Source of the DNA: Microbacterium sp. EYE_78
GTDB lineage: Bacteria > Actinomycetota > Actinomycetes > Actinomycetales > Microbacteriaceae
DNA length: 64,000 nt
Direction: 5' to 3'
Assembly (NCBI RefSeq): GCF_023149035.1
Contig: NZ_JAHXMY010000002.1
Span: 868,001-932,000 of the forward strand
In this document: in pieces, positions 1 to 7,769 of the stretch
How the letters are laid out: every line of letters begins with the position of its first letter
Position numbering within the stretch: position 1 is the first letter of the stretch
Program-made: the position numbers and the translations under genes
The notes under the pieces: generated by a model
Database searches by the model: none
Told to the model about the DNA's origin: nothing
What the model saw: the letters and a program-made list of their open reading frames with translations, nothing else

Positions 1-2
1 AG

Positions 3-380
3 GCGGCCCCCCTGGTGCAGGAGCGGATGCAGATGCTGGGCGACGCGCCCGGACTCCTCGGCTTCCTCTTCCGCGACGTCGAGTCGTACGACGACGACGC
101 GCTCAAGGGACTGCCGGCGAACACCGCCGAGGTGCTCGGCGCGTCGGCGGAAGCGCTCGATGCCGTACCGGAGGAGTCGTTCACCGCCGACGCGATCCAG
201 TCGGCCCTGGCGGCATCGCTCATCGACGGGCTCGGCCTCAAGCCGCGCGTCGCGTACGGTCCTGCCCGCGTCGCCCTCAGCGGGCGGCGCGTGTCGCCAC
301 CGCTGTTCGAGTCCATGGAACTCCTCGGTAAGGCCGAGACGCTGCGCCGCCTCGAGAAGCTGCGCGTGGAGCGGGCCTGA
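3..380 (+). CDS. gltX: Glutamyl-tRNA synthetase, C-terminal part (cut by the window edge)
   Basis: The open frame enters from the left edge and ends at TGA 378-380, leaving about 125 C-terminal residues. They look like the helical anticodon-binding end of bacterial glutamyl-tRNA synthetase: an early segment LVQERMQMLGDAPGLLGFLF, then SALAASLIDGLGLKPR and a closing stretch ALSGRRVSPPLFESMELLGK. The enzyme charges tRNA-Glu with glutamate, and in actinobacteria usually also mischarges tRNA-Gln for later amidation. The family is about 490-510 residues, so three quarters of the protein lies outside the window. A tRNA-Gln gene follows 73 bases downstream with its own promoter. The catalytic domain is not visible; the call rests on the C-terminal segment and is otherwise confident. 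Confidence 0.85.
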   Translation, partial: AAPLVQERMQMLGDAPGLLGFLFRDVESYDDDALKGLPANTAEVLGASAEALDAVPEESFTADAIQSALAASLIDGLGLKPRVAYGPARVALSGRRVSPPLFESMELLGKAETLRRLEKLRVERA

Positions 381-392
381 CACGCCGCTGGT

Positions 393-421
393 TTGGCCGG
401 AGGCCCGCCGTGGGCTAAGCT
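393..421 (+). promoter_or_regulatory. Promoter of tRNA-Gln
   Basis: TTGGCC at 393-398 and TAAGCT at 416-421 are separated by exactly 17 bases and lie about 30 bases before the mature 5' end of the tRNA, a good match to a vegetative sigma-70-type promoter. No transcription data support it. Confidence 0.5.
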
Positions 422-453
422 TGATCCTCGGTGAGACTTCGGTCGAACGCCCT

Positions 454-525
454 TGGGGTATGGTGTAATTGGCAACACGGCTGATTCTGGTTCAGTTGTT
501 CTTGGTTCGAGTCCAGGTACCCCAG
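454..525 (+). tRNA. tRNA-Gln (anticodon CTG)
   Basis: A 72-base cloverleaf can be folded by hand. The acceptor stem pairs TGGGGTA (454-460) with TACCCCA (518-524), with discriminator G525. The anticodon stem CTGA/TCAG closes a seven-base loop TTCTGGT with anticodon CTG, which reads CAG. The T arm carries GGTTCGAGTCC. The 3' CCA is not fully encoded (the genome reads CA after the discriminator), so it must be completed by CCA-adding enzyme. Confidence 0.95.
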
Positions 526-532
526 CAAGATG

Positions 533-558
533 AAAACCCCCGCTCCGGCGGGGGTTTT
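533..558 (+). terminator. Intrinsic terminator of tRNA-Gln
   Basis: A GC-rich hairpin with arms AAAACCCCCGC and GCGGGGGTTTT around a short TCCG loop begins eight bases after the tRNA. The A-run and T-run make it a canonical bidirectional terminator. Confidence 0.85.
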
Positions 559-611
559 GCCTTGCGACGCCGATGTGTGCGAGACCGGCTGCACAGGAGC
601 ACAATGGCCTC

Positions 612-836
612 ATGGGACTGTTCACTCAGCGACCGGAAGAGCCATCGGAATGGGCGGGGCTGCCCTCCGAGCCGTGGGAGCCGCGATCGCCCATTGAACG
701 ACTCGGAGAGGGCCCGCAATTGGGGGGTTGGGCGCCGGATCTCCTCGGCGACGCACCGGTGACGGCGACGTGGATCGAGATCCCGGTCGAGACCGTCGGC
801 ACGTCGGACGGTGCCGACGGTGGTGACGGAGACTGA
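612..836 (+). CDS. Small protein of unknown function
   Basis: A 74-residue acidic frame begins MGLFTQRPEEPSEW and ends in a Gly/Asp-rich tail. It is rich in Pro, Glu and Trp, with no transmembrane segment, signal peptide or recognisable domain. The start at 612 was chosen because the protein-like sequence begins there; an AGGAG at 596-600 lies eleven bases upstream, rather far. A start at 573 in the same frame is possible but has no ribosome site. The stop at 834-836 is followed three bases later by the stop of the convergent DUF262 gene, with no terminator between. It may be a small conserved actinobacterial protein; I do not recognise it. Confidence 0.55.
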   Translation: MGLFTQRPEEPSEWAGLPSEPWEPRSPIERLGEGPQLGGWAPDLLGDAPVTATWIEIPVETVGTSDGADGGDGD

Positions 837-839
837 GGC

Positions 840-2849
840 TCAGCGCATCGCGTCGCCGATGTAGGAGTACTTGACGAAGACCTCCGACGCCCACCCGGCC
901 TCGTCGAGGACGCCCTGCACGGCGGACAGCATGTACTTCGAGTCCCACCCGAGGTAGAGGTACCGTCCCTCGTCGAGCTGGTCCCACTGGCCGTTCCACG
1001 CCATCGCTGGGTAGACGGGGCCGCCCTGACGCGCGCTGTAATCGATGACGCTCTGGCGCGAATCGGCCCACAGCCGGGCGAAGACACGGTTGAACAGGTA
1101 GCGGACGTCGCGGACGTCCCAGTGCTCGCCCCGGTACTCGACGTAGTCGAACTCCCGCTGCCAGCCACGGGGCCACCCGCGGCGCTTCTTCGCATCGAGG
1201 ATCGGGGTGAGGTTGTCGTCGTCGATACCGACGACCGCCGGGCGGCGCCAGGTCTCCATGAAGCGTGCCGTGAGCTGTTCCGTCCGCTCGGCGATCCGGG
1301 CGGTCGACCACGTGTCGGCATCCGCGATCCGCCGGGTCATCTCCACGGCGCTGGCGGCGTATTCGGACCGCTTCTCGGGGAAGGAGGCGTCGAACACGCG
1401 GTCCGCGGCCCGCTCCTCGAGGAGCGTCAGGTTGCCGAGGGTGTCGATCAGCGCGCGGTGCGCGTTCTGCTCATCGTCGCTGAGGTCCGCCCACCGCCGA
1501 GTGCCGTCGCCTGTCCAGTCGTCGGAAGGGGCCGCAGGCAGCACGTGATCGAGCACGACGTCGGCGTCGGCGTCGACGCCCGCGAGGCGGGAGAGGACGA
1601 AGCCCGCGTGGGGGAGTCCGCCGTAGCGCAGGCCGACCCGGGTGCGCTCGTCGGAGGGCGTGATGCGGGCGATGGCGAGCACGAGCGCCTCCATCCCCTC
1701 ATCGGCGGCACGGCAGAACCGGGCGACGAGTCGGTCGATCGGCAGCCCCACCACCGTCCGCCGGAGCAGGAGGGACTCCACATGGGTGAGGGTGAGTGAG
1801 AGATCGGATGCCGACACCTCCCCGTGGCGGTGGTCCCGGTACAGCCGCATCGCCAGGGGGTACATGCCGCGACCCAGGGTGTTGATCGCTCCGAAGTGGC
1901 GGGCGACACCGGCATCCGCCATGGCCGGTTCGAGGAGGAGGCGGTAGATCTCCGACATCTCACGCCACTCCTGCGCGTGGGCGCGGAGGGTCTCACGGTC
2001 GAGACGCGGGAACTCGTGTCGGAACGCGTCGTACACACCGCGCTCGCCCTCGACGAGCACCTCGCGGCCGGTGAGCATGACGAGGTAGTCGCGCCAGAAG
2101 GCACCGATTTGCTCGCCGGTGTTCTCCTCGATGGGGAGCCAGTACTCGTGCTCGATCGCGCTCTGTTCGGCGTGCGAGAGGCCCATGAGGACGTAGTTGT
2201 GGATGAGCTCGTGATCGCGGAGGGGCTCGCCGGTCGAGTTGAGGCTCTCGAAGATCTGCTGCGCGTTCGCATGCGCGCCGAGGGTGATGGAGACGTGCTC
2301 GAGCTTGCGGAGTCCCCGCCAGATGTCCGCGGCCTCATCGGGCCGGATCTGGCTGCGGAAGAAGGCGTAGTTGTCGTCGAAGCGGGACGCGCGGTCGGGA
2401 TCGTTCGGGGCGGGCAGGTCGAGGACGACGCGCTCGAAGACGTCCGCCCATGCGCGGTGAGGACGCAGCTTCGTCCGCGCGGGGTCGCCTGCGCGGACGA
2501 GGACGGCCTCGAGCTCTGCCGCGAGCGCCGGATCGTCGTCCTGGAGCGTGTGGTGCAGGGCGGCGATCAGGAGCATGAGCGTCGTGATCCGCTGCTGGCC
2601 GTCGATCAGCACCAGGTGGGCGTCGTCGTCGGGGGAGGTGCTCGCCGTGGACAGGATCGACCCGATGAAGTGGGTCTGGGCGACGTCGTCGGCGGCGACC
2701 GCCCGCACGTCGCCGAGGAGCTGCTCGCACCCGCCGATGTCCCACCGGTACTGCCGTTGGTAGACCGGCACGACGATCGTCGTCTCCGAGGCGGAGAGCC
2801 ATTCGATCGTGTTGACGGCGGTCGCCTCGACGTTCACAGCGGTGCTCAT
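840..2849 (-). CDS. DUF262/DUF1524 protein, GmrSD-like putative restriction nuclease
   Basis: The 669-residue product has the two parts of the GmrS/GmrD family fused in one chain. The N-terminal DUF262 domain (about 10-330) shows VVPVYQRQYRWD (27-37) and IDGQQRITTL (82-91), the ParB/sulfiredoxin-like nucleotide-handling motif. The C-terminal DUF1524 HNH-like domain shows DHVLP with H435, GNLTLLE (472-478) and a DASFPEK-RSEY stretch near 487-497. GmrSD from E. coli cuts glucosyl-hydroxymethylated phage DNA in an NTP-dependent way; many stand-alone relatives are presumed defence nucleases. About 110 further residues with several Trp and Tyr follow the nuclease domain and match nothing I recognise. 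The usual Asn in the last HNH position appears replaced (AADRVFDASF), so activity is uncertain. It stands alone, convergent with the small gene before it and divergent from the next gene. Confidence 0.85.
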   Translation of the reverse strand: MSTAVNVEATAVNTIEWLSASETTIVVPVYQRQYRWDIGGCEQLLGDVRAVAADDVAQTHFIGSILSTASTSPDDDAHLVLIDGQQRITTLMLLIAALHHTLQDDDPALAAELEAVLVRAGDPARTKLRPHRAWADVFERVVLDLPAPNDPDRASRFDDNYAFFRSQIRPDEAADIWRGLRKLEHVSITLGAHANAQQIFESLNSTGEPLRDHELIHNYVLMGLSHAEQSAIEHEYWLPIEENTGEQIGAFWRDYLVMLTGREVLVEGERGVYDAFRHEFPRLDRETLRAHAQEWREMSEIYRLLLEPAMADAGVARHFGAINTLGRGMYPLAMRLYRDHRHGEVSASDLSLTLTHVESLLLRRTVVGLPIDRLVARFCRAADEGMEALVLAIARITPSDERTRVGLRYGGLPHAGFVLSRLAGVDADADVVLDHVLPAAPSDDWTGDGTRRWADLSDDEQNAHRALIDTLGNLTLLEERAADRVFDASFPEKRSEYAASAVEMTRRIADADTWSTARIAERTEQLTARFMETWRRPAVVGIDDDNLTPILDAKKRRGWPRGWQREFDYVEYRGEHWDVRDVRYLFNRVFARLWADSRQSVIDYSARQGGPVYPAMAWNGQWDQLDEGRYLYLGWDSKYMLSAVQGVLDEAGWASEVFVKYSYIGDAMR

Positions 2850-2906
2850 GTTCTCCGAATCGCTCCTCGAAAACCCCGGTCGAGTCTACTGACGCTCTCA
2901 GAAGGC

Positions 2907-2924
2907 CTAGGTAGGCTGACCTTA
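2907..2924. promoter_or_regulatory. DtxR/IdeR-like iron box (candidate)
   Basis: The 18-base sequence CTAGGTAGGCTGACCTTA matches the DtxR/IdeR consensus TWAGGTWAGSCTWACCTWA at nearly all positions, but with one base missing in the left half and G in place of one W. It lies between the divergent DUF262 gene and the putative oxygenase, 50 bases before the oxygenase start, where a repressor could act. The missing base shifts the half-sites, so this is only a candidate. Confidence 0.4.
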
Positions 2925-2973
2925 GTCGGGCCTGTAAAAACTTCGCTCGCCCGACGGAAAGGTCAGATCCCGC

Positions 2974-3747
2974 ATGGGTTACATCAAGAGCGCCGCTCTG
3001 GAGGAGACGGGTTACGTCGTCCTCGACATGTACGGCAAGGAAATCGATCCCAAGGAATGGCTCGACATCGAGTACGTCGACTGGAAGTCCTCCGGCGACA
3101 CGCGCTTCGCGCCGCTCGCGTCCGCCAAGGGCGACATCGAGTGCAATGGCTTCTGGAACCACCAGCCGCCGCGCACCGACAAGGACGGCGTCTGGATCCC
3201 GTCCCAGACGGAGAAGGCGCCGACCCTCACCGAGCGTGCGCTCGAACCGGGTGCGAACGTCGGCCGCTGCCGCATCATCGAGCTGCAGCCGAACACCTAC
3301 GCCGACGCCCTGTACAACCTGCACCAGGACGACAACAACCGACTGAACCCCGACGGCACCGGCTGGGTCGTCCGCGGCTTCTTCAACCTCACGGACGACA
3401 AGGACAGCTTCTTCGTGCTCCGCGAGAACCGCACCGACCCGAGCGAGGAGACCCGCATCGCGCTGCCCGCCGGCGCACAGCTGGTCATCGACACGCAGCG
3501 TCTGTGGCACGCTGCCTACCACCCGGGTGACGAGCCGCGCTACTGCCTCATCACGTCGTGGGAGTCCGGCCCGGAGCTCGACGCCTACCTCGAGAAGTAC
3601 AACGGCGTGAACAAGGTCGAGAGCGTTCCCCTCGACCAGGAGACGATCGACGCCGCCCAGGCGGAGCAGGAGCGTCGCATCGCCGCCCGTGCCGCAGCGC
3701 TCGCGGCCCGCGGTCAGCGCGAGGTGCTCGCGATGAGCGAGGCCTGA
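2974..3747 (+). CDS. Putative 2-oxoglutarate/Fe(II)-type oxygenase-like protein
   Basis: The 257-residue soluble protein has no signal peptide or membrane segment. Its centre carries the facial-triad pattern of a double-stranded beta-helix oxygenase: LHQDD (H117, D119), then after about 60 residues DTQRLWHAAYH (H179 or H183), and R189 in EPRYCLITS where such enzymes bind the 2-oxoglutarate carboxylate. This is a motif reading, not a family match; a substrate cannot be named and a non-catalytic cupin relative is possible. The C-terminal 40 residues form a charged Ala/Arg/Glu helix. The ATG has AAAGG 13 bases upstream, so initiation is not strongly marked. An iron-box-like sequence sits just upstream, which would suit an iron-dependent enzyme. 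A bidirectional terminator follows. Confidence 0.55.
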   Translation: MGYIKSAALEETGYVVLDMYGKEIDPKEWLDIEYVDWKSSGDTRFAPLASAKGDIECNGFWNHQPPRTDKDGVWIPSQTEKAPTLTERALEPGANVGRCRIIELQPNTYADALYNLHQDDNNRLNPDGTGWVVRGFFNLTDDKDSFFVLRENRTDPSEETRIALPAGAQLVIDTQRLWHAAYHPGDEPRYCLITSWESGPELDAYLEKYNGVNKVESVPLDQETIDAAQAEQERRIAARAAALAARGQREVLAMSEA

Positions 3748-3762
3748 GCCTCCGCACCCGCA

Positions 3763-3805
3763 ACGACGGACGCCCCCGGTCGCGATGACCGGGGGCGTCC
3801 GTCGT
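3763..3805. terminator. Bidirectional terminator between convergent genes
   Basis: A perfect 19-base inverted repeat (arm ACGACGGACGCCCCCGGTC) with a 5-base loop separates the oxygenase-like gene from the convergent heptad-repeat gene, whose stop is only nine bases further. There is no clear T-run on either side. Confidence 0.75.
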
Positions 3806-3813
3806 CTGGTGTG

Positions 3814-5682
3814 TCAGTGACCGCTGATGCGTCGTCGGTGTGCGATGCGGTGACCGAGCCACAGCATCGCCGCGATGAGCCCCGCGATCGCGGTCCCGAC
3901 GATCCAGGGGAGGATGCCGGGGGTGATCCCGGAAGTCCCCGCAGCGAGCTCCGTGGTCCCGTCGGCCAGTCGGGCGTTGCCGTCGCTCAGGTCGATCGTT
4001 CCGTCGGCGAGCGCGTGCGCTCCGTCGTCGAGCGTGACGGAGCCCGCGGCGAGCTCGTCGGCTCCGGTGGCCAGCGCACGGGCTCCGGAGGACAGGCTGC
4101 CGGCGCCCTCGGAGAGTGCGGCCGTGCCGTCCGCGAGCGCACCCGCGCCGGACGAGAGCGTCCCGGCCCCGGCAGCGAGACTCCGGGCTCCGGACTGCAG
4201 GCGGGTCGAGCCGTCGACGAGGCGCACCGTGCCGGACTGCAGGTCGCCCAGCCCGTCGCGCAGGTCGCCGGACTTCTCGGCGAGTCGGCCACCGCCGGCG
4301 ACCAGCGCGTCGGTCCGAGCATCCAGGGCGCTGGCGCCGTCGGAGAGCTGCTGCGCGCCGGCAGTGAGCCTGTCCGCGCCGTCGGCCAGGTCCCGCGACC
4401 CGTCCGAGGCCCGCTGGACCCCGGCGGCGAGCTCGTCCGAGCGCGAGGCTGCGGTCCCGGCACCAGCCGCGAGCTCACCGGCCTTGGTCGACGCGGTCGT
4501 GAGACCCTCGGCGAGGGTTGCCGAGCCGGTCTCCAGGCCGCCCAGCCCGGTCGACAGGGCCGACGTCCCCGCCGACAGCGTTGCCGCACCGTCGGCGACG
4601 CTCGCCGCCCCGCCGGACACCTCGGACAGCTTCGTCGAGATCGTGGTGAGCGCGCCGTGCATGCCGGCGACCCCCTCCGACACGGCTGCCGCGCCGCTGG
4701 AGACCTGCTGCGCACCGGCCGCGAGGCCCTCGAGCTGCGCCCGCAGGGTCGGGTCGCCGACGGACGCCGCGAGTGCGGAGAGCGACGACTGCAGACCGGA
4801 CGCGCCTGACGCGACCGCTTTGGCGCCCCCGGGCACCCCCGCGGTCTTCGAGGCGGCATCCTTCGATGCGGCGGCGAGCGTCTCCACCCCGGCGGACAGC
4901 TTCGCTGCACCCGTGGAGAGGGTGGCGGCGCCTGTATTCACCGAGATACCGCCCGCGGCGGCCTTGGCGGCACCGGCGGCGAGCGCATCCGCGCCGGTCG
5001 AGAGTCGAGCGACCCCGTCGTGGAGCTGGCCCGCGCCGCCCGAGATCCTGCCGAGTCCCGAGGCGAGCTCGCCGGCACCGGTCGACGCGCGGGTCAGTCC
5101 GCTCGAGAGCGCTGCGGCGCCGGCATCCGCCTTCGTGGCGCCTGCGGCCAGCTCGCCGGCCCCGCTCTCGACCCGCTCGATCCCTGCCTTCGCCTTATCG
5201 ATGCCCTGGGAGAGGTCCTTCGCGCCGTCGGCGAGCAGGACGGATCCGGATGCTGCGCGTGACGCGCCGGCGTTGAGCCGCACCGCGCCGTCACGACCCG
5301 CTGCCGCTCCGTCGGCGAGCGTCTGGGAACCCGTCGACAGCTTGGAGGCGCCGGCAGCGAGGTCGTCGGCGCCGCTCGCCGCGGAGCCTGCGCCCTGTGC
5401 GAGTCGTGCCGCGCCGTCGGATGCCGTCTGCGCGCCCGCGGCGAGCTGGTCCGCTCCTGTGGCGAGGCGCTCGGTGCCCTCGGCCAGCGAACCGGCGCCT
5501 TCGGCGACGTCCTGAGAGCCCGCGCGGGCGAGCGCGGCGCCGTCGTCCAGTCGGCCGGCACCATCGTCCAGCTTCGCCGCCGTCAGCAGATACAAGGTCG
5601 TCATCGTGAGCAGGAGCAGGGCGAGGATGACCACGGCGACGGTCATTCCGCGGCCGTGCTCGTGGATGTGGGATCTCGTCAT
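3814..5682 (-). CDS. Membrane-anchored X-X-X-Leu-X-X-Gly heptad-repeat protein
   Basis: The 622-residue product starts MTRSHIHEHGRGM, followed by one hydrophobic helix (about 13-34), then some 540 residues of almost unbroken seven-residue repeats of the form L-A-D-G-A-x-x, and finally a second hydrophobic helix before a basic end RRRISGH. This is the X-X-X-Leu-X-X-Gly repeat (TIGR03057) otherwise found inside YhgE/Pip and some MmpL-like proteins, but here without the usual six membrane helices. A long extracellular rod or coiled fibre tethered at both ends is the simplest model. The start at 5682 was preferred because GGAG lies six bases before it; the in-frame ATG at 5688 abuts that GGAG. 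The repeats make the DNA highly repetitive. The ligand is unknown. Confidence 0.8.
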   Translation of the reverse strand: MTRSHIHEHGRGMTVAVVILALLLLTMTTLYLLTAAKLDDGAGRLDDGAALARAGSQDVAEGAGSLAEGTERLATGADQLAAGAQTASDGAARLAQGAGSAASGADDLAAGASKLSTGSQTLADGAAAGRDGAVRLNAGASRAASGSVLLADGAKDLSQGIDKAKAGIERVESGAGELAAGATKADAGAAALSSGLTRASTGAGELASGLGRISGGAGQLHDGVARLSTGADALAAGAAKAAAGGISVNTGAATLSTGAAKLSAGVETLAAASKDAASKTAGVPGGAKAVASGASGLQSSLSALAASVGDPTLRAQLEGLAAGAQQVSSGAAAVSEGVAGMHGALTTISTKLSEVSGGAASVADGAATLSAGTSALSTGLGGLETGSATLAEGLTTASTKAGELAAGAGTAASRSDELAAGVQRASDGSRDLADGADRLTAGAQQLSDGASALDARTDALVAGGGRLAEKSGDLRDGLGDLQSGTVRLVDGSTRLQSGARSLAAGAGTLSSGAGALADGTAALSEGAGSLSSGARALATGADELAAGSVTLDDGAHALADGTIDLSDGNARLADGTTELAAGTSGITPGILPWIVGTAIAGLIAAMLWLGHRIAHRRRISGH

Positions 5683-5954
5683 TGACATCTCCAGGGTGCG
5701 CGCCCGCGCGCGGGCGTGTGGACGATCCCGCGGGGAGTCCGCCGGATCGGCACTCGTTGTTCGGGTCCCGCGGATCGGCGTCGATACGCGGCGGTGGGGT
5801 CGAGAGCGGCTCGACGCTAGCAGCGCGGATCCACGCCGCCCGGGACCGCCCGCAGAGTCTGAGGAATGAGACCAAGTCCCATCCAAAGTGAGCTTCGGTT
5901 TCTGTGGGTGTTCGACAACCCCGCGGAAGGTTGGGTGGTCTCCACTCCAGACTG

Positions 5955-5983
5955 TTGTTTCGTGTGGCTTTGTGTTGTAACGT
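5955..5983 (+). promoter_or_regulatory. Promoter of the fructose operon
   Basis: TTGTTT (5955-5960) and TAACGT (5978-5983) with a 17-base spacer lie 24 bases before the regulator start. The 324-base gap between the heptad-repeat gene and this operon (5683-6006) otherwise shows no gene; it holds this promoter, the direct repeats overlapping it, and presumably the promoter of the divergent gene, which I cannot place. Confidence 0.5.
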
Positions 5984-5990
5984 GTGGCTT
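5961..5990 (+). repeat. Direct repeat, candidate operator of the fructose regulator
   Basis: CGTGTGGCTT occurs at 5961-5970 and again at 5981-5990, exactly 20 bases apart, about two helical turns. The copies cover the spacer and the -10 box of the operon promoter, as expected for repressor sites. DeoR-type regulators often bind direct repeats at this spacing. Assignment to the adjacent regulator is inference. Confidence 0.5.
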
Positions 5991-6006
5991 GTTCGAGGAG
6001 GACACG

Positions 6007-6789
6007 ATGTACGCAACGGAGCGCCAGCAGCTGATCGAGCAGCTCATCGCTGCAGACGGTCGCGTCGCCGTCGTCGATCTCGCAGATCGCTTCCGTGTGA
6101 CGACCGAGACGGTGCGCCGGGACCTGGCCGCCCTGGAGCGGGCGGGTGCAGTCCGGCGTGTGCACGGCGGAGCGGTGCAGCGCGGACGCGCGAGCACGGC
6201 GGAGGCGTCGGTCGCAGAACGTACGTCGCGACGCGCGACGGCGAAGCAGTCGATCGCGAGGGCTGCCGTCGACCTGCTCGGGGACCGACTGGACGGCGCC
6301 CTCTACCTCGACGCGGGAACGACCACGGCCTCGATCGCCGCGATCCTTGCGAACGGACCGCACCCGGCGGGGGAGGTCGAAGTGGTCACGCACTCCATGG
6401 GCGTGGCGCAGATCCTCGCCGGCGCCCCCGGCATCGGGCTGTCCGTCATCGGCGGGCGGGTGCGCGGACTCACCGCCGCGGCCGTCGGAGCGCAGACCGT
6501 CGAATCCGTGCAGCGCCTTCGCCCCGACATCGCCTTCATCGGCACCAACGGGTTGGCCGCCGGGTTCGGCCTGAGCACCCCCGACCCCGACGAAGCCGCG
6601 GTCAAGCGCGCGATCGTCGCCGCGGCGCGCCGCGTCGTCGTCGTCGCAGACGCGGACAAGTTCGACGCCGAGTTGCTCGTGTCCTTCGCGCCGCTGTCCG
6701 CGGTCGATGTGCTCGTGACCGATTCGGTGCCCGGCGGGGGCCTCGGGGCAGCGCTCGAGGACGCCGGTGTGGAGGTGCAGGTCGCATGA
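6007..6789 (+). CDS. fruR: DeoR-family transcriptional regulator of the fructose operon
   Basis: The 260-residue protein has the classical DeoR layout. An N-terminal winged helix-turn-helix (about 1-57) contains the signature RVTTETVRRDLAALERAGAV; a sugar-phosphate sensor domain follows with YLDAGTTTASIA (about 99-110) and FIGTNGLAAGFGLSTPD near 178-194. Such regulators usually repress until a phosphorylated sugar, here probably fructose 1-phosphate or 1,6-bisphosphate, binds. The ATG at 6007 has GGAGG at the right distance; the frame stays open further upstream without a ribosome site. It overlaps fruK by four bases (ATGA), so the operon is translationally coupled and autoregulated if the upstream direct repeats are its operator. 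The symbol is by context. Confidence 0.9.
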   Translation: MYATERQQLIEQLIAADGRVAVVDLADRFRVTTETVRRDLAALERAGAVRRVHGGAVQRGRASTAEASVAERTSRRATAKQSIARAAVDLLGDRLDGALYLDAGTTTASIAAILANGPHPAGEVEVVTHSMGVAQILAGAPGIGLSVIGGRVRGLTAAAVGAQTVESVQRLRPDIAFIGTNGLAAGFGLSTPDPDEAAVKRAIVAAARRVVVVADADKFDAELLVSFAPLSAVDVLVTDSVPGGGLGAALEDAGVEVQVA

Positions 6790-7769
6790 TCGTGACGCTG
6801 ACGACGAACCCGTCGCTCGACCGGACGGTGACGCTCGCGGCGCCGTTGCGCGTCGGCGAGGTGCAGGGTGCGGACGGTGTCCGGGAGGATGCTGGAGGCA
6901 AGGGCATCAACGTCGCGCGGGTCGTGGCCGCGGCATCCCGCCCGACCCTCGCGGTCCTGCCGCTCGACGAGGCCGATCCGTTCGCCGCCGCGCTGCGGCA
7001 GACCGACGTCCCGGTCCGCGCCGTGCATCACGACGGTGCGACGCGTGCCAACCTCACCGTCGTGGACCCGGACGGCGTGACGACGAAGGTCAACCTCCCG
7101 GGAGCCGCGCTGAGCGCCATCGATGCCGCGGCCCTGCAAGCGGCCGTCGTCGACGCCTCCGAGGGCGCCACCTGGCTCGTGCTCGCAGGCTCGCTGGCTC
7201 CGGGGCTGCCCGCCGACTTCTACGTCCGAGTGATCGACGCGGTCAGGGAGCGCTGGGGTGCGCTCGCGCCCCGGATCGCCGTCGACACGTCCGGTCCCGC
7301 GCTCGCGGCGGTCGTCGAGGCGGCGACGCCGGCGCTGATCAAGCCGAACGACGAAGAGCTCGCCGAGCTCATCGGTCACCCCCTCGATGCGCGACTTCCT
7401 CTCGCCGAGGCGGTCGCCGTCGCAGCGGCGGACCTCGTCCCGTCCCGGGTGGACGCCGCGCTGATCACCCTCGGTGGCGACGGAGCGGTGCTGGTGACGG
7501 CCGACGGCGCCTGGCACGGCACTCCGCCGCCCACGCAGGTGCGCAGCACCGTGGGTGCGGGCGACAGCTCACTCGCCGGCTACCTGCTCGCCGAGACCGA
7601 CGGCGCATCCGAGGAGGAGCGGCTGCGATCCGGCATCCGATACGGCTCGGCGGCCGCCGCACTCCCCGGCACCCAGCCCCCCACCCCGAACGACCTGCCG
7701 ACCGGCGACGTGCCGGTTCGGCGGTTCACGCAGAAGCACAACCCGACCACTGGAGGTCACCGTGACTGA
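6786..7769 (+). CDS. fruK: 1-phosphofructokinase (PfkB family)
   Basis: The 327-residue enzyme phosphorylates fructose 1-phosphate, the product of fructose PTS import, to fructose 1,6-bisphosphate with ATP. It opens with MIVTLTTNPSLDRT, the typical N-terminus of this branch, and shows the glycine-rich EDAGGKGINVARV sugar-binding segment (about 35-47), TLGGDGAVLV, and the C-terminal PfkB signature STVGAGDSSLAGYLLAE with the catalytic Asp in GAGDS. Length is normal for the family (about 310-330). It overlaps the regulator upstream by four bases and fruA downstream by eight, so the three are one coupled unit. Assignment to FruK rather than tagatose-6-phosphate kinase (LacC) rests on the adjacent fructose PTS gene. 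Confidence 0.93.
   Translation: MIVTLTTNPSLDRTVTLAAPLRVGEVQGADGVREDAGGKGINVARVVAAASRPTLAVLPLDEADPFAAALRQTDVPVRAVHHDGATRANLTVVDPDGVTTKVNLPGAALSAIDAAALQAAVVDASEGATWLVLAGSLAPGLPADFYVRVIDAVRERWGALAPRIAVDTSGPALAAVVEAATPALIKPNDEELAELIGHPLDARLPLAEAVAVAAADLVPSRVDAALITLGGDGAVLVTADGAWHGTPPPTQVRSTVGAGDSSLAGYLLAETDGASEEERLRSGIRYGSAAAALPGTQPPTPNDLPTGDVPVRRFTQKHNPTTGGHRD

Noticed and set aside
469..762. Frame crossing tRNA-Gln and its terminator
   Set aside because: It runs through a tRNA and terminator and its sequence has no protein character.
454..3747. Genomic island inserted at tRNA-Gln
   Set aside because: No integrase and no direct repeat of the tRNA 3' end found downstream; the accessory genes alone do not prove insertion.
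840..3747. A complete defence island
   Set aside because: Only one GmrSD-like gene is present, with no methyltransferase, helicase or other defence partner beside it.
3814..5682. CRISPR-like repetitive DNA
   Set aside because: The periodicity is 21 bases (seven codons) of coding repeat without spacers; it is a heptad-repeat protein.
5866..6006. Longer N-terminus for the fructose regulator from an upstream ATG at 5866
   Set aside because: The extension covers the promoter and repeats and has no ribosome site, while 6007 has GGAGG and yields the family N-terminus.
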